Assembly (NCBI GenBank): GCA_913054455.1 | Contig: CAJXIL010000028.1 | Coordinates: 1 to 32,576 of the forward strand | Direction of reading: 5' to 3' | Length of the DNA stretch: 32,576 nt | From: an uncultured Roseobacter sp. | Lineage (GTDB): Bacteria > Pseudomonadota > Alphaproteobacteria > Rhodobacterales > Rhodobacteraceae | Shown: in pieces, positions 7,930 through 16,156 of the stretch | Layout: each line of letters starts with the position of its first letter | Position numbering within the stretch: the stretch's first letter is position 1 | Notes under the pieces: model-generated | The model's database searches: none | What the model was told of the DNA's origin: nothing | What the model saw: only the letters and a program-made list of their open reading frames with translations | Position numbers and translations under genes: made by a program

Positions 7930-8700
7930 TTACCCTTTCCCGCTCTCGTGTTCGAGCCGCTGCTGGGCGATCTCGGCGTTGCGTTCGGTGCGCTGGTGGT
8001 CGATGAGCGACTGTTTCACATAGTCCAGATGCGCCTCAACTGCAGCACGCGCGGCTTCCGGGTCGCGGGCTTGTAGTGCGGCATTGATGGCGCTGTGCTG
8101 GGCCAGTAGCACTTCATAGGTGGTGTGGCGGCTGAACATGATGCGGCGGTTGTAGAACACCCCCTCGTGCAGCAGATCAAACATCGAGCGCATCATATGC
8201 AGCATCACCACATTGTGGCTGGCATCCATGATGGCGGAATGGAACTCCGCGTCCAGACTGGCGGCCTCATCCGAAACCGAGGGATCACCCGCCGCGACCA
8301 TCTTGTCAAAAATCGTCTGGATCAGTTTCAGATCGGCATCAGAGCCAAACTGGGCCGCGCGTTCGGCCGCCAGGCCCTCCATGTCACGGCGAAAGCTGAG
8401 GTAGTCAAACACTGCCTCGTCATGGCGGGCAAAAAGCCGGATCAGCGCGGGCGAGAAGGCAGAGCCGAGAACATCGGCTACAAAGATCCCGGATCCCGCT
8501 TTGGCGGAGAGCAATCCGCCCTCTTGCAGTTCGGCAATGGCATCGCGCAGCGAGGGGCGCGAAACACCCAACCGGTCTGCCAGTTCCCGTTCCGACGGCA
8601 ATCGCTCACCTGGGGACAGGATCCCCCGCAGGATCAGCTGTTCGATCTGGCGCACCACAGAGGCGGAGAGTTTCTCGGGTTGAACTTTTTGAAACGGCAT
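7930..8700 (-). CDS. GntR-family regulator, FadR/FCD subfamily
   Basis: About 256 aa. The N-terminal winged helix contains LPSERELADRLGVSRPSLRDAIAEL, typical of GntR, and the rest is an all-helical FCD domain. The metal- and ligand-binding pattern of that domain is visible: DAEFH, then AQHSAI, then VEAHLDYVKQ. The ATG at 8700 is chosen because the conserved part starts there and AGAGG precedes it; the frame is open to 8817 but that part is not protein-like. The gene is divergent from an aminotransferase gene, so it may control it, or a catabolic gene elsewhere; FCD regulators usually answer to small organic acids. The closest well-known relatives are PdhR/LldR-type proteins. The effector cannot be told from sequence. 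Confidence 0.85.
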   Translation of the reverse strand: MPFQKVQPEKLSASVVRQIEQLILRGILSPGERLPSERELADRLGVSRPSLRDAIAELQEGGLLSAKAGSGIFVADVLGSAFSPALIRLFARHDEAVFDYLSFRRDMEGLAAERAAQFGSDADLKLIQTIFDKMVAAGDPSVSDEAASLDAEFHSAIMDASHNVVMLHMMRSMFDLLHEGVFYNRRIMFSRHTTYEVLLAQHSAINAALQARDPEAARAAVEAHLDYVKQSLIDHQRTERNAEIAQQRLEHESGKG

Positions 8701-8906
8701 GGGGGCCTCTGACTGATCTTGGAACAGGGCGCAGGGTTTGCACAATTGGTAAAAACATATGACCGCGCTGGGTGCAAGCGCGCAAGGGGCAGAACAGGAA
8801 GTGCAAAATTTGATCACTTCTGTTGAAATAATAGGTCAGAAGTATTGACTATAATCGCAACTTTCTTACTTTCGCGGCAGAGCCCGTACCTGAAAGGAGG
8901 TCGCCA

Positions 8907-10124
8907 ATGTTGATAGATCAGCTTTTTGCCACCCGAACCCACCGCATGAAGGCCTCCGAAATTCGCGAGTTGTTGAAGCTGCTGAATCGGCCAGGGCTTC
9001 TGTCCTTTGCCGGGGGTATTCCAGATCCAGATTTGTTTCCCTCTGCTGAATTTTCCGCAGCCTTTCAGGCAGCGTTGCAGCCAAAGGATCAGGCAGAGGC
9101 GCTGCAATACTCGGTCAGCGAGGGTTATTTGCCGCTGCGCCAGTGGATCAAAGGCGAAATGGCGCGCATGGGCGTGGCCTGCGACGTAGACAATATCCTG
9201 ATTACGTCAGGATCGCAGCAGGCGCTGGACTATCTAGGCAAACTGTTCCTCTCCCCCAACGATACGGCACTTGTTGGCTGGCCTACCTATCTGGGGGCGC
9301 TGGCGGCCTTTAACGCCTATGAACCGCGCTACGATCAGCTCAACCCCGGTGGCAACCGTTCTCCTACGAGCTATCGAGACGCCGCAGCCGAAGCCAACAG
9401 CCGCGTGAAATTTGCCTATCTGTCGCCGGATTTTGCCAATCCAACCGGTGAAACCCTCTCCTTGGTAGGGCGCGAGGCGCTGTTGGACCTGGCGGAGGAG
9501 CTGGACTGTGCAGTGATTGAAGACGGTGCCTATCACGCGCTGCGCTATGAGGGCGAAGCGATCCCGCCCATTCTGGCGCTGGAGATCGCGCGAAAAGGAA
9601 GCATTGAGGATTGCCAGACGATCTATTGCGGATCGTTCTCCAAAACCCTGTCGCCGGGGCTGCGGATGGGGTGGGCTGTCGCCGCCAAGCCAGTGATTGC
9701 GCAAATGGTTCTGATGAAACAGGCCGCAGACCTGCATTCGCCCACGCTTAACCAGATGGCGGTATATAAGGTGGCGGAGGCCTGTTTTGACAGCCATGTT
9801 GCCGGCCTACGCCAGGCCTATGGCGCCCGTCGGGATGCGATGCTTTCGGCCTTGGAGGCGTTTATGCCGGAAGGAATTAGCTGGACCAAACCCAAGGGCG
9901 GAATGTTTGTCTGGCTGACGCTGCCACAACATGTCGATACCGCTGAGGTTCTCACGCGGGCCTTGGAGCAAGAGAATATCGCCTTTGTTCCGGGGCAGGC
10001 ATTCTTTGCCGATGGCGATGGGTGCAATACCCTGAGGCTGAGTTTTTCGGTGCTGGATGCAGACGAGATCCGAACAGGTATCCAACGGTTAGCGCGGTTG
10101 CTGAACCAGGGCACACGGGTTTGA
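8907..10124 (+). CDS. PLP-dependent class I/II aminotransferase
   Basis: 405 aa, fold type I. The PLP lysine is K246 in YCGSFSKTLSPGLRMGW. Other family marks are FAGGIPDPDLFP near residue 34, TSGSQQALD near 101, PDFANPTG near 174 and EDGAYHALRY near 205. It most resembles the 2-aminoadipate/aromatic/branched-chain transaminase group (LysN/Aro8-like), the stand-alone relatives of MocR regulators; the amino donor is not predictable. A very strong ribosome site, GAAAGGAGG, lies 6 nt before the ATG. It is single and divergent from the GntR gene, which suggests local control. An AT-rich stretch at 8811-8860 between them probably holds promoters, but I could not fix a clear -35/-10 pair. Confidence 0.85.
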   Translation: MLIDQLFATRTHRMKASEIRELLKLLNRPGLLSFAGGIPDPDLFPSAEFSAAFQAALQPKDQAEALQYSVSEGYLPLRQWIKGEMARMGVACDVDNILITSGSQQALDYLGKLFLSPNDTALVGWPTYLGALAAFNAYEPRYDQLNPGGNRSPTSYRDAAAEANSRVKFAYLSPDFANPTGETLSLVGREALLDLAEELDCAVIEDGAYHALRYEGEAIPPILALEIARKGSIEDCQTIYCGSFSKTLSPGLRMGWAVAAKPVIAQMVLMKQAADLHSPTLNQMAVYKVAEACFDSHVAGLRQAYGARRDAMLSALEAFMPEGISWTKPKGGMFVWLTLPQHVDTAEVLTRALEQENIAFVPGQAFFADGDGCNTLRLSFSVLDADEIRTGIQRLARLLNQGTRV

Positions 10125-10192
10125 AGCGGGACCATCTTTGGAGAGCGGTTTAACTGGAATTCACCCATGAATTGCGCAATGCTGATGAGGCT

Positions 10193-10492
10193 ATGCGCTA
10201 TCTGATGATTTCTCTGTTAATTCCATTTGCGGCCTGTACCGTGCCGCAGGTTTTTTTTGCTGAGACCGAGGTTGCGCGGGTTACGGTTGGGACGAGTGTT
10301 TTTGACGTCCGGGTGAGGGGAAACCTGGCTGAGGCGACCCGGACCAATCTGCAATATGCGCCGCGTCTCGGCCAGTTGCGTGCGCAGGCAGCACAGGCGA
10401 TGGCCGAGGTCAGCGGGTGCAGGGTCACGGGGGTTCTGGGGGATCAGGCGCTGATGATTGGGGTACTGGATTGTCGGGTATTGGTGGATTGA
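10193..10492 (+). CDS. Small exported protein of unknown function
   Basis: About 99 aa and not recognised. A short hydrophobic N-terminus (MISLLIPFAACTVP) looks like a signal peptide. FAAC is an imperfect lipobox, so it could be a lipoprotein. The mature part is rich in beta-type stretches (VARVTVGTSVFDVRVRG), then one helix (GQLRAQAAQAMAEVSG), and ends with two cysteines about 20 residues apart (GCRVTG and VLDCRVLVD) that could form a disulfide in the periplasm. The start is uncertain: ATG 10193 has GAGG only 2 nt upstream, while ATG 10205 has that site 14 nt upstream. It stands alone between the aminotransferase and smc. Confidence 0.6.
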   Translation: MRYLMISLLIPFAACTVPQVFFAETEVARVTVGTSVFDVRVRGNLAEATRTNLQYAPRLGQLRAQAAQAMAEVSGCRVTGVLGDQALMIGVLDCRVLVD

Positions 10493-10521
10493 GTTAAACG
10501 ATTTACCGATTGGGGGAGCGC

Positions 10522-10600
10522 TCTTGGGGAGCCTCGAGGAGGGGCCAGCCCCTCTGTGTCTACGACACATTCACCCCGGAATATTTAGGGAAACATGAAA
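10522..10600. repeat. Rhodobacteraceae-style intergenic repeat with hairpin
   Basis: A GC-rich hairpin AGGGGCCAGCCCCT lies near 10541-10554. It is followed by CCCCGGAATATTTAGGGAAA and CATGAAA at about 10574-10600. Many genomes of this family carry intergenic blocks of this form, GC hairpin then a CGGaaTATTT and then ATGAA. This is from memory of the family, not from a search. It may act as a terminator for the small gene upstream. Confidence 0.45.
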
Positions 10601-10633
10601 GCCGAGCTGGGCGGATTTTGCCAACTGGGTGAG

Positions 10634-10642
10634 TTATCCACA
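10634..10642 (+). other. DnaA-box-like 9-mer upstream of smc
   Basis: TTATCCACA, the perfect consensus DnaA box, occurs once here, 83 bp before the smc start. No cluster of boxes and no AT-rich unwinding element is nearby, so this is not an origin. Confidence 0.35.
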
Positions 10643-10724
10643 AGATATGCCCGGGTAGGGGCGGTGACCTGCGTGCAAGGGAGCTGTTTACGTTGACAGG
10701 ATCTGTAGGAAGCTGCTGGACTCA

Positions 10725-13700
10725 GTGACAAATAAGAATCACTCAGGGGCGAATTTGCGCTTTTCCAAACTCAGGCTCAATGGCTTCAAAAGCTTTGTGG
10801 ATCCGACCGATCTGATCATCGGGGATGGGTTGACTGGCGTGGTTGGACCCAATGGCTGTGGCAAGTCCAACCTGCTGGAGGCCTTGCGCTGGGTGATGGG
10901 AGAAACCCGCGCCAAGGCCATGCGCGGTGGCGGCATGGAAGATGTGATCTTTGCGGGCACGACCTCACGTTCGGCGCGCAATTTCGCCGAGGTGAACCTG
11001 CTGATTGATAACTCAGATCGATTGGCACCCTCTGGGTTCAATGAGGCGGATCAGCTGGAAATTGTACGTCGGATCACCCGGGATGTGGGCAGCGCCTATA
11101 AATCAAACGGTAAGGATGTTCGTGCGCGCGATGTGCAGATGCTTTTTGCCGATGCCTCGACGGGGGCGCATTCTCCGGCACTGGTGCGGCAGGGGCAGAT
11201 CTCGGAGCTGATCAACGCCAAGCCCAAGGCGCGGCGTCGCATTCTGGAAGAGGCGGCGGGGATTTCGGGGCTGTATCAGCGCCGCCATGAGGCTGAACTG
11301 AAGCTGAAGAACACTGAACAGAACCTGCTGCGAGTGGATGATGTGGTGGAGCAGTTGGCGGGGCAGCTGGGGCAATTGGCGCGTCAGGCACGTCAGGCGC
11401 AGCGCTACCGTGATATCGGTGAAAAGCTGCGGTTGGCGGAGGGGATGCTGTTGTATCGCCGCTGGCGGGAGGCGGATGATGCCCGACTGAGTGCGGAGCA
11501 GGACCTGAGCATTCGCTTGACCCAGGCGGCCAAAGGCGAGGCTCTTTCGCGCGCTGCAGCGGCCAATCGCGCCGAGGCTGAAGAAGGCCTGCCGCCGGTG
11601 CGCGAAGAGCAGGCCATTGCCGCAGCCATACTGCAGCGCTTGGTAGTGCAACGCGATTCACTTGGCGATCAGGAGGCCCAGGCGCGTCAAGCCATTGAAC
11701 AGTTGGTGAGCCGTATTCAGCAGCTGGGCAATGATATTGAGCGTGAAGGAGGCCTTAACCGGGATGCCGGGGAGACCATCGAGCGGCTCGACTGGGAGCA
11801 AAAGGAACTGGCAAAGGCCAGCGATGGTCATGAGGACCGACTGAGCGAAGCGGGGGAATTGGCGCGGGAAGCGGCAAAGATCTTGGAAGCACGCGAAGAC
11901 CACTTGACCCAGTTGACCGAGGATGTGGCACGTCTCTCGGCACGGTACCAGTCGGCGCTGCGTCTGGTTGAAGATTGCAAGCGCACTCTGGCGCGGTCTG
12001 AAAACGAAGGAGAGGCGGCGCAGCTGGCGCAGGATCAAGCCGAGGCAGCGCTTGAGCTGGCAGGGGAGGCTTTTGAGGCCGCGCAGGCGACCGAGGAGGA
12101 GGCGCGCGAGGCGGTTGAGCTGGCCGAGGAGGCCTTGGCTGCGGCGGATGAGACCCGCACCGAAACGCAGTCTTTGGAATCCGCTGCACGGGCACAGCGT
12201 TCTGAGGCGGAGGGCGAGCTGGGGGCGATCCGCGCTGAGGTCACCGCGCTGGCCAAGCTTCTGCAGCGCGATACCGCCGAAAGTGGCCAGATCCTGGATG
12301 AGCTGAGCGTAGCGCCTGGCTATGAGAAGGCGCTGGGTGCGGCCCTGGCGGATGATCTGCGCGCGCCCTTGGCTGCAGTGGATGGGCCGACGGGCTGGCT
12401 CACTCTGCCTGGCTATTCCCGTGATGTGCCGCTTCCGGACGGGGTGGAACCCCTTGCAAAACATGTGTCCGGTCCTGAGGCCTTGGCGCGGCGGATTGGC
12501 CAGATTGGTCTGGTAGACGGTGATACAGCGCGCGGATTGCAGGCTGATCTGCAACCGGGACAGCGGCTGGTAACACTGGAGGGGGATATCTGGCGTTGGG
12601 ATGGCTATCGTGCCTGGGCCGAGGATGCCCCTAGTGCAGCAGCGTTGCGGTTGGAGCAATTGAACCGGCTGGAGGCGCTGAAACAAGAGCTGGAGCGGGT
12701 CAGTGCCAGGGCCGAGGGGACGCGGGCCGCCCATGAAACGCTTGTTCGTCGTCTGGAAGAGGTCACACAGGCCGATCAGAACGCGAGACAGGCGCGTCGG
12801 CTTGCGGACCAGCGCGTGGCGGATGCTGCCCGTGCGCTCAGCCGCGCCGAGGCAGAACGCAACCTGGCTGAGGGGAAACTGGAAACCCTGGGCATTGCGG
12901 TGGCACGTCATAGCGAAGATGCGATGAACGCCAGGCTGCAACTGGCAGAGGCGGAGAAGTCCCAGGCGGATCTTGGGGATCTGGATGCCGCGCGGGCCGG
13001 GGTAGAAGACATCAAACAGGGGGTCGAGGCGGCCCGAATTACCATGCTCACCCATCGCTCGGCCCATGATGAGTTGCGCCGGGAAGGCGAAGCCCGAACC
13101 AAACGCGCCCAGCAGGTGACCAAGGAACTATCGGGCTGGCGTCATCGGTTGGAAACTGCAGAACGCCGCATTGAAGAGCTGGCGGAACGCCGCGAAGCCT
13201 CACAGGAGGAATTGGAAGAAGCCCATGCGGTGCCGGCAGAGATTGCGGAGAAACGCGAAGAGCTGAACGAAGCTATTGCAGACGCCGAGAGCCGAAAATC
13301 CATGGCTTCGGAGGCTCTGATTGCGGCAGAGGCGGCCCTGCGCGAGTTGGTTCAGATCGAACGGGATTCTGAACGTCTGGCCTCGGAAGGGCGCGAGGCG
13401 AGGGCGCGTTCTGAGGCGCTTTGTGAGGCGGCCCGTGAAACCGTTGCTCATGCGTCAGAGCGGATCAGCGAAGACCAGAACTGCAGCCCACAGGTGCTGT
13501 TGGAACAGCTGGAGGTCAGCCCTGATCAGATGCCCGCAGCTGAAGAGTTAGAGGCGGAGGTCAACCGGCACAAGCGGCAGCGGGATGCCTTGGGTGCAGT
13601 GAACCTGCGGGCCGAAGAAGACGCCCGCGAGATCCAGACTGAGCATGACGAACTGGTCTCGGAAAAATCTGATCTGGAAGAGGCCATCAAGACCCTGCGC

Positions 13701-14210
13701 AGTGGCATTGCCAGTCTCAACCGGGAAGGGCGCGAGCGGCTGTTGACCGCGTTTGAGGAAGTGAATGCCAGCTTTGCCAATCTCTTTACCCATTTGTTTG
13801 GCGGCGGCGAGGCGAATTTGGTCATGGTCGAGAGCGATGACCCACTGGATGCCGGGCTGGAGATCATGTGCCAGCCACCCGGCAAGAAGCTCTCGACCCT
13901 TTCGCTGCTGTCCGGGGGGGAGCAGACACTTACCGCGATGGCGCTGATCTTTGCAGTATTTTTGTCCAATCCTGCACCGATCTGTGTGCTGGATGAGGTG
14001 GACGCACCGCTGGATGATGCCAATGTCACCCGCTTTTGTGACCTGCTGGACGAGATGTGTCGCCAAACGGATACACGGTTTTTGATCATCACCCACCATG
14101 CGGTGACCATGGCAAGAATGGATCGGCTGTTTGGTGTTACAATGCAGGAAAAGGGGGTCAGCCAGCTGGTCTCGGTTGACCTTAAAAAGGCAGAAGCGCT
14201 TGTCGCATAG
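10725..14210 (+). CDS. smc: Chromosome segregation ATPase SMC
   Basis: 1161 aa, a full-length SMC. The N-terminal head has Walker A GPNGCGKS at 41-48 and the R-loop area VMGETRAKAMRGG. Long heptad-rich coiled coils run at about 180-510 and 650-1000. The hinge lies between them at roughly 520-640, with PGYEKALGAALADDLRAPL at its start. The C-terminal head has signature LSGGEQ at 1062-1067 and Walker B with D1090 and E1091 in VLDEVDAPLDD. With ScpA and ScpB, not in this window, it forms the condensin that organises the replicated chromosome. The start used is GTG 10725; a TTG at 10755 with AGGGG just before it, giving RFSKLRLNGFKSF directly, is a serious alternative. Confidence 0.93.
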   Translation: MTNKNHSGANLRFSKLRLNGFKSFVDPTDLIIGDGLTGVVGPNGCGKSNLLEALRWVMGETRAKAMRGGGMEDVIFAGTTSRSARNFAEVNLLIDNSDRLAPSGFNEADQLEIVRRITRDVGSAYKSNGKDVRARDVQMLFADASTGAHSPALVRQGQISELINAKPKARRRILEEAAGISGLYQRRHEAELKLKNTEQNLLRVDDVVEQLAGQLGQLARQARQAQRYRDIGEKLRLAEGMLLYRRWREADDARLSAEQDLSIRLTQAAKGEALSRAAAANRAEAEEGLPPVREEQAIAAAILQRLVVQRDSLGDQEAQARQAIEQLVSRIQQLGNDIEREGGLNRDAGETIERLDWEQKELAKASDGHEDRLSEAGELAREAAKILEAREDHLTQLTEDVARLSARYQSALRLVEDCKRTLARSENEGEAAQLAQDQAEAALELAGEAFEAAQATEEEAREAVELAEEALAAADETRTETQSLESAARAQRSEAEGELGAIRAEVTALAKLLQRDTAESGQILDELSVAPGYEKALGAALADDLRAPLAAVDGPTGWLTLPGYSRDVPLPDGVEPLAKHVSGPEALARRIGQIGLVDGDTARGLQADLQPGQRLVTLEGDIWRWDGYRAWAEDAPSAAALRLEQLNRLEALKQELERVSARAEGTRAAHETLVRRLEEVTQADQNARQARRLADQRVADAARALSRAEAERNLAEGKLETLGIAVARHSEDAMNARLQLAEAEKSQADLGDLDAARAGVEDIKQGVEAARITMLTHRSAHDELRREGEARTKRAQQVTKELSGWRHRLETAERRIEELAERREASQEELEEAHAVPAEIAEKREELNEAIADAESRKSMASEALIAAEAALRELVQIERDSERLASEGREARARSEALCEAARETVAHASERISEDQNCSPQVLLEQLEVSPDQMPAAEELEAEVNRHKRQRDALGAVNLRAEEDAREIQTEHDELVSEKSDLEEAIKTLRSGIASLNREGRERLLTAFEEVNASFANLFTHLFGGGEANLVMVESDDPLDAGLEIMCQPPGKKLSTLSLLSGGEQTLTAMALIFAVFLSNPAPICVLDEVDAPLDDANVTRFCDLLDEMCRQTDTRFLIITHHAVTMARMDRLFGVTMQEKGVSQLVSVDLKKAEALVA

Positions 14211-14328
14211 GACAACAATGCGCAAGATCAGCCCATGTGTTTCGCGCAGCCTATTCTAGTTTATGGGGAAAACCGGCCAAAATCTTCCTCTTGCTTGCCG
14301 TATGGGTGTCTTCGTAGTTAGGTGTTGG

Positions 14329-14345
14329 TGATCAGGGCCTGATCA
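14329..14345. promoter_or_regulatory. 17-bp palindrome upstream of the YbjN-like gene
   Basis: TGATCAGG (14329-14336) and CCTGATCA (14338-14345) are perfect 8-bp arms around one G. The centre is 58 bp before the ATG of the next gene, in a promoter-like position. A dimeric repressor site is possible; no regulator is linked to it. Confidence 0.45.
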
Positions 14346-14394
14346 TTACATGTGGCCCAGAACAGCGTTGGAACAAAACCAATTGGAGGAAACC

Positions 14395-14862
14395 ATGAAT
14401 CTCACAAAACTTATTGCGGTTGCAGCTCTTGCGGCCAGCCCCATCGCCGTGCAGGCGGAAAACCTGACCGCGAGACATTCCAGCAGCATTGAAGGTTTCT
14501 TTCTTGATGAAGGCTCCAGCGTTGAAGTCCTGGTCGACAATGTGGGTGACCCACAGCTGAACGTGGAACACTATGGCAGCGAGTTCACCATTTTCTACTA
14601 TGGCTGTGAAGACAACACCAACTGCGATTCCATCCAGTTCTATTCGGGCTACGCCACCGATGGCTCCGTCCGACTGAAGACCGTGAATGACTTCAACGCT
14701 GAAAAGCGCTGGGTCCGCGCCTATGTGGCCGACAATGGATCGACCAAGCTCGAGATGGATCTCTACATGGGTAAAGACGGTATCAGCGCTGATGACTTTG
14801 CCACCGCGGTGGGCCTTTGGTCGCGTCTGATGGGGGATTTTGAAGAGCTCATCGATTACTGA
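14395..14862 (+). CDS. Secreted YbjN-domain protein
   Basis: About 155 aa. It has a clean Sec signal peptide (MNLTKLIAVAALAASPIAVQA, cleavage after residue 21). The mature part looks like a YbjN-type (putative sensory transduction regulator) fold: a short helix, beta strands around EFTIFYYGCEDNTNCDSIQFYSGY, a helix around DFNAEKRW, then strands and a C-terminal helix. The two cysteines in GCEDNTNC could pair in the periplasm. TTGGAGGA lies just before the ATG, and the frame upstream to 14350 is not needed. It is monocistronic, with a palindrome upstream and a terminator downstream. Function is unknown for the exported members. Confidence 0.75.
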   Translation: MNLTKLIAVAALAASPIAVQAENLTARHSSSIEGFFLDEGSSVEVLVDNVGDPQLNVEHYGSEFTIFYYGCEDNTNCDSIQFYSGYATDGSVRLKTVNDFNAEKRWVRAYVADNGSTKLEMDLYMGKDGISADDFATAVGLWSRLMGDFEELIDY

Positions 14863-14893
14863 GCAGCATCCCAGAAGATCTGAGGGTAGATAG

Positions 14894-14920
14894 AGGGGCA
14901 TGAAGGGTCATGCCCCTTTT
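14894..14920 (+). terminator. Terminator after the YbjN-like gene
   Basis: GGGGCATGA (14895-14903) pairs perfectly with TCATGCCCC (14908-14916) over a 4-nt loop, and A14894 extends to T14917. Four T follow (14917-14920). It separates this gene from the convergent transglycosylase. Confidence 0.85.
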
Positions 14921-14946
14921 CCGTTCGCATGCAGGAACCGGGTGCC

Positions 14947-16116
14947 CTATAGGCGGTTGAGCAGTGCCGGGGTTGGCCAGGCATCCGCAGGCAGGCCGAG
15001 ACGCTGTTGTTCGCTTTGAACCGCTGCCCGTGTCTTAGCACCAAGAATACCGTCGATTTTGCCCACATCATGTCCCATACGTTGCAGTTTTTGTTGCAGC
15101 TGCTTCATCTGGGCGCCTACCAGTCCCTGATCGGGGTTCCCTGCGGTGTAAACCGATGCTCCTCCGAGCCGATTGGCAAAATAGGCGGCGGTTAAAACAT
15201 AGGTAAAGCTCTGGTTCCACTCAAAATAAACGTCAAAGTTGGGATAGGCGAGGAAAGCCGGTCCTTTGTGTCCCTGGGGCAAGAGCAGGGAGGCATGTAG
15301 ACCGCCAGCTGCCAATGAACCTTCTTTGGCGCGAACGCCCATGCCTTGCCAGTCCTTGACCGAGAGTTTGGTATCGGTGCCGGATTTGGACAGATCAAGA
15401 TCACCGGGAATGGTGACTTCCTGCAGCCAGGGCTGCCCTGCCTGCCAGCCCAGATGCGACAGCATCTTGCCGCCAGACATCAACGCATCTGGGGCGGAGG
15501 TTTTGAGGCTGACATGGCCATCGCCATCGGCATCAACACCATTGTCGAGGATATCCTGCGGCAGCATCTGCACCATGCCGATTTCACCTGCCCAGGCACC
15601 AGTGGTCCGAGCGGGGTCAAAGTTACCGCGCTTGTACAGTTCAAGGGCTGCAAAGATCTGTGGCCGGAACAGGTCGGGGCGGCGGCAATCGTGGGCCAGG
15701 GTGATCAGTGCGTTGCGGGTGTTGAAATCGCCCTGAAAGCTGCCGTAGTCAGTCTCAAAGGCCCAAAAGGCCAAAAGCACGCCACGATCAATTCCATAGG
15801 TGGTCTCAATCCGGCGGAAGGTGCTGTCGTATTTCTCCGACATCTTGCGGCCCCGGTTGATGCGGCTCTGCGAGATCAGGCGGCGGGAAAACTCGATAAA
15901 GGGTTTCTGGAACACGCCTTGTGCACGGTCAGCCCGCAGCACCTTTGGGTCTTGGCTGGCGCCTTTGAAGAACCCGTTGACCGTTGCCCGGTCATAGCCG
16001 GCAGTAAGGGCCTCCTGTTTGAGGGATTTTACAAAGCCTGAAAAGCTGCCGCCACATTGGGCAAAAGCGGTTGCTGGCATCATGAGGGCGGCAAAGGCGA
16101 AGGGCAATAAGCGCAT
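14947..16116 (-). CDS. Lytic murein transglycosylase, MltB family
   Basis: 389 aa, a periplasmic enzyme that cleaves the glycan strand of peptidoglycan to 1,6-anhydro-muropeptides. A signal peptide spans about 1-19 (ending ATAFA). C21 follows closely, but the preceding residues do not form a good lipobox. The SLT_2 domain covers about 25-320. The catalytic glutamate is E121 in LLAFWAFETDYGSF, followed by GDFNTRNALITLA and the GAWAGEIGMVQMLP block. The C-terminal 60 residues form a peptidoglycan-binding domain (QLQQKLQRMGHDVGKIDGILGAKTRAAVQ). AGGA precedes the ATG. The length and domain order suit the alphaproteobacterial family. It appears to be transcribed alone. Confidence 0.9.
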   Translation of the reverse strand: MRLLPFAFAALMMPATAFAQCGGSFSGFVKSLKQEALTAGYDRATVNGFFKGASQDPKVLRADRAQGVFQKPFIEFSRRLISQSRINRGRKMSEKYDSTFRRIETTYGIDRGVLLAFWAFETDYGSFQGDFNTRNALITLAHDCRRPDLFRPQIFAALELYKRGNFDPARTTGAWAGEIGMVQMLPQDILDNGVDADGDGHVSLKTSAPDALMSGGKMLSHLGWQAGQPWLQEVTIPGDLDLSKSGTDTKLSVKDWQGMGVRAKEGSLAAGGLHASLLLPQGHKGPAFLAYPNFDVYFEWNQSFTYVLTAAYFANRLGGASVYTAGNPDQGLVGAQMKQLQQKLQRMGHDVGKIDGILGAKTRAAVQSEQQRLGLPADAWPTPALLNRL

Positions 16117-16156
16117 GGCGGGCAGTCCTTAATGAAGCTCTAAAACATCGTATGTG

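Noticed and set aside
10621-10724. Replication origin near the DnaA box
   Set aside because: Only one box, no AT-rich repeats, and no dnaA, parA/parB or repABC genes in the window.
11658-13067. A 469-codon open frame on the minus strand opposite smc
   Set aside because: It lies fully inside smc. High GC and the heptad-rich coiled-coil codons leave the antisense frame open. The translation shows no domain, no signal peptide and no ribosome site.
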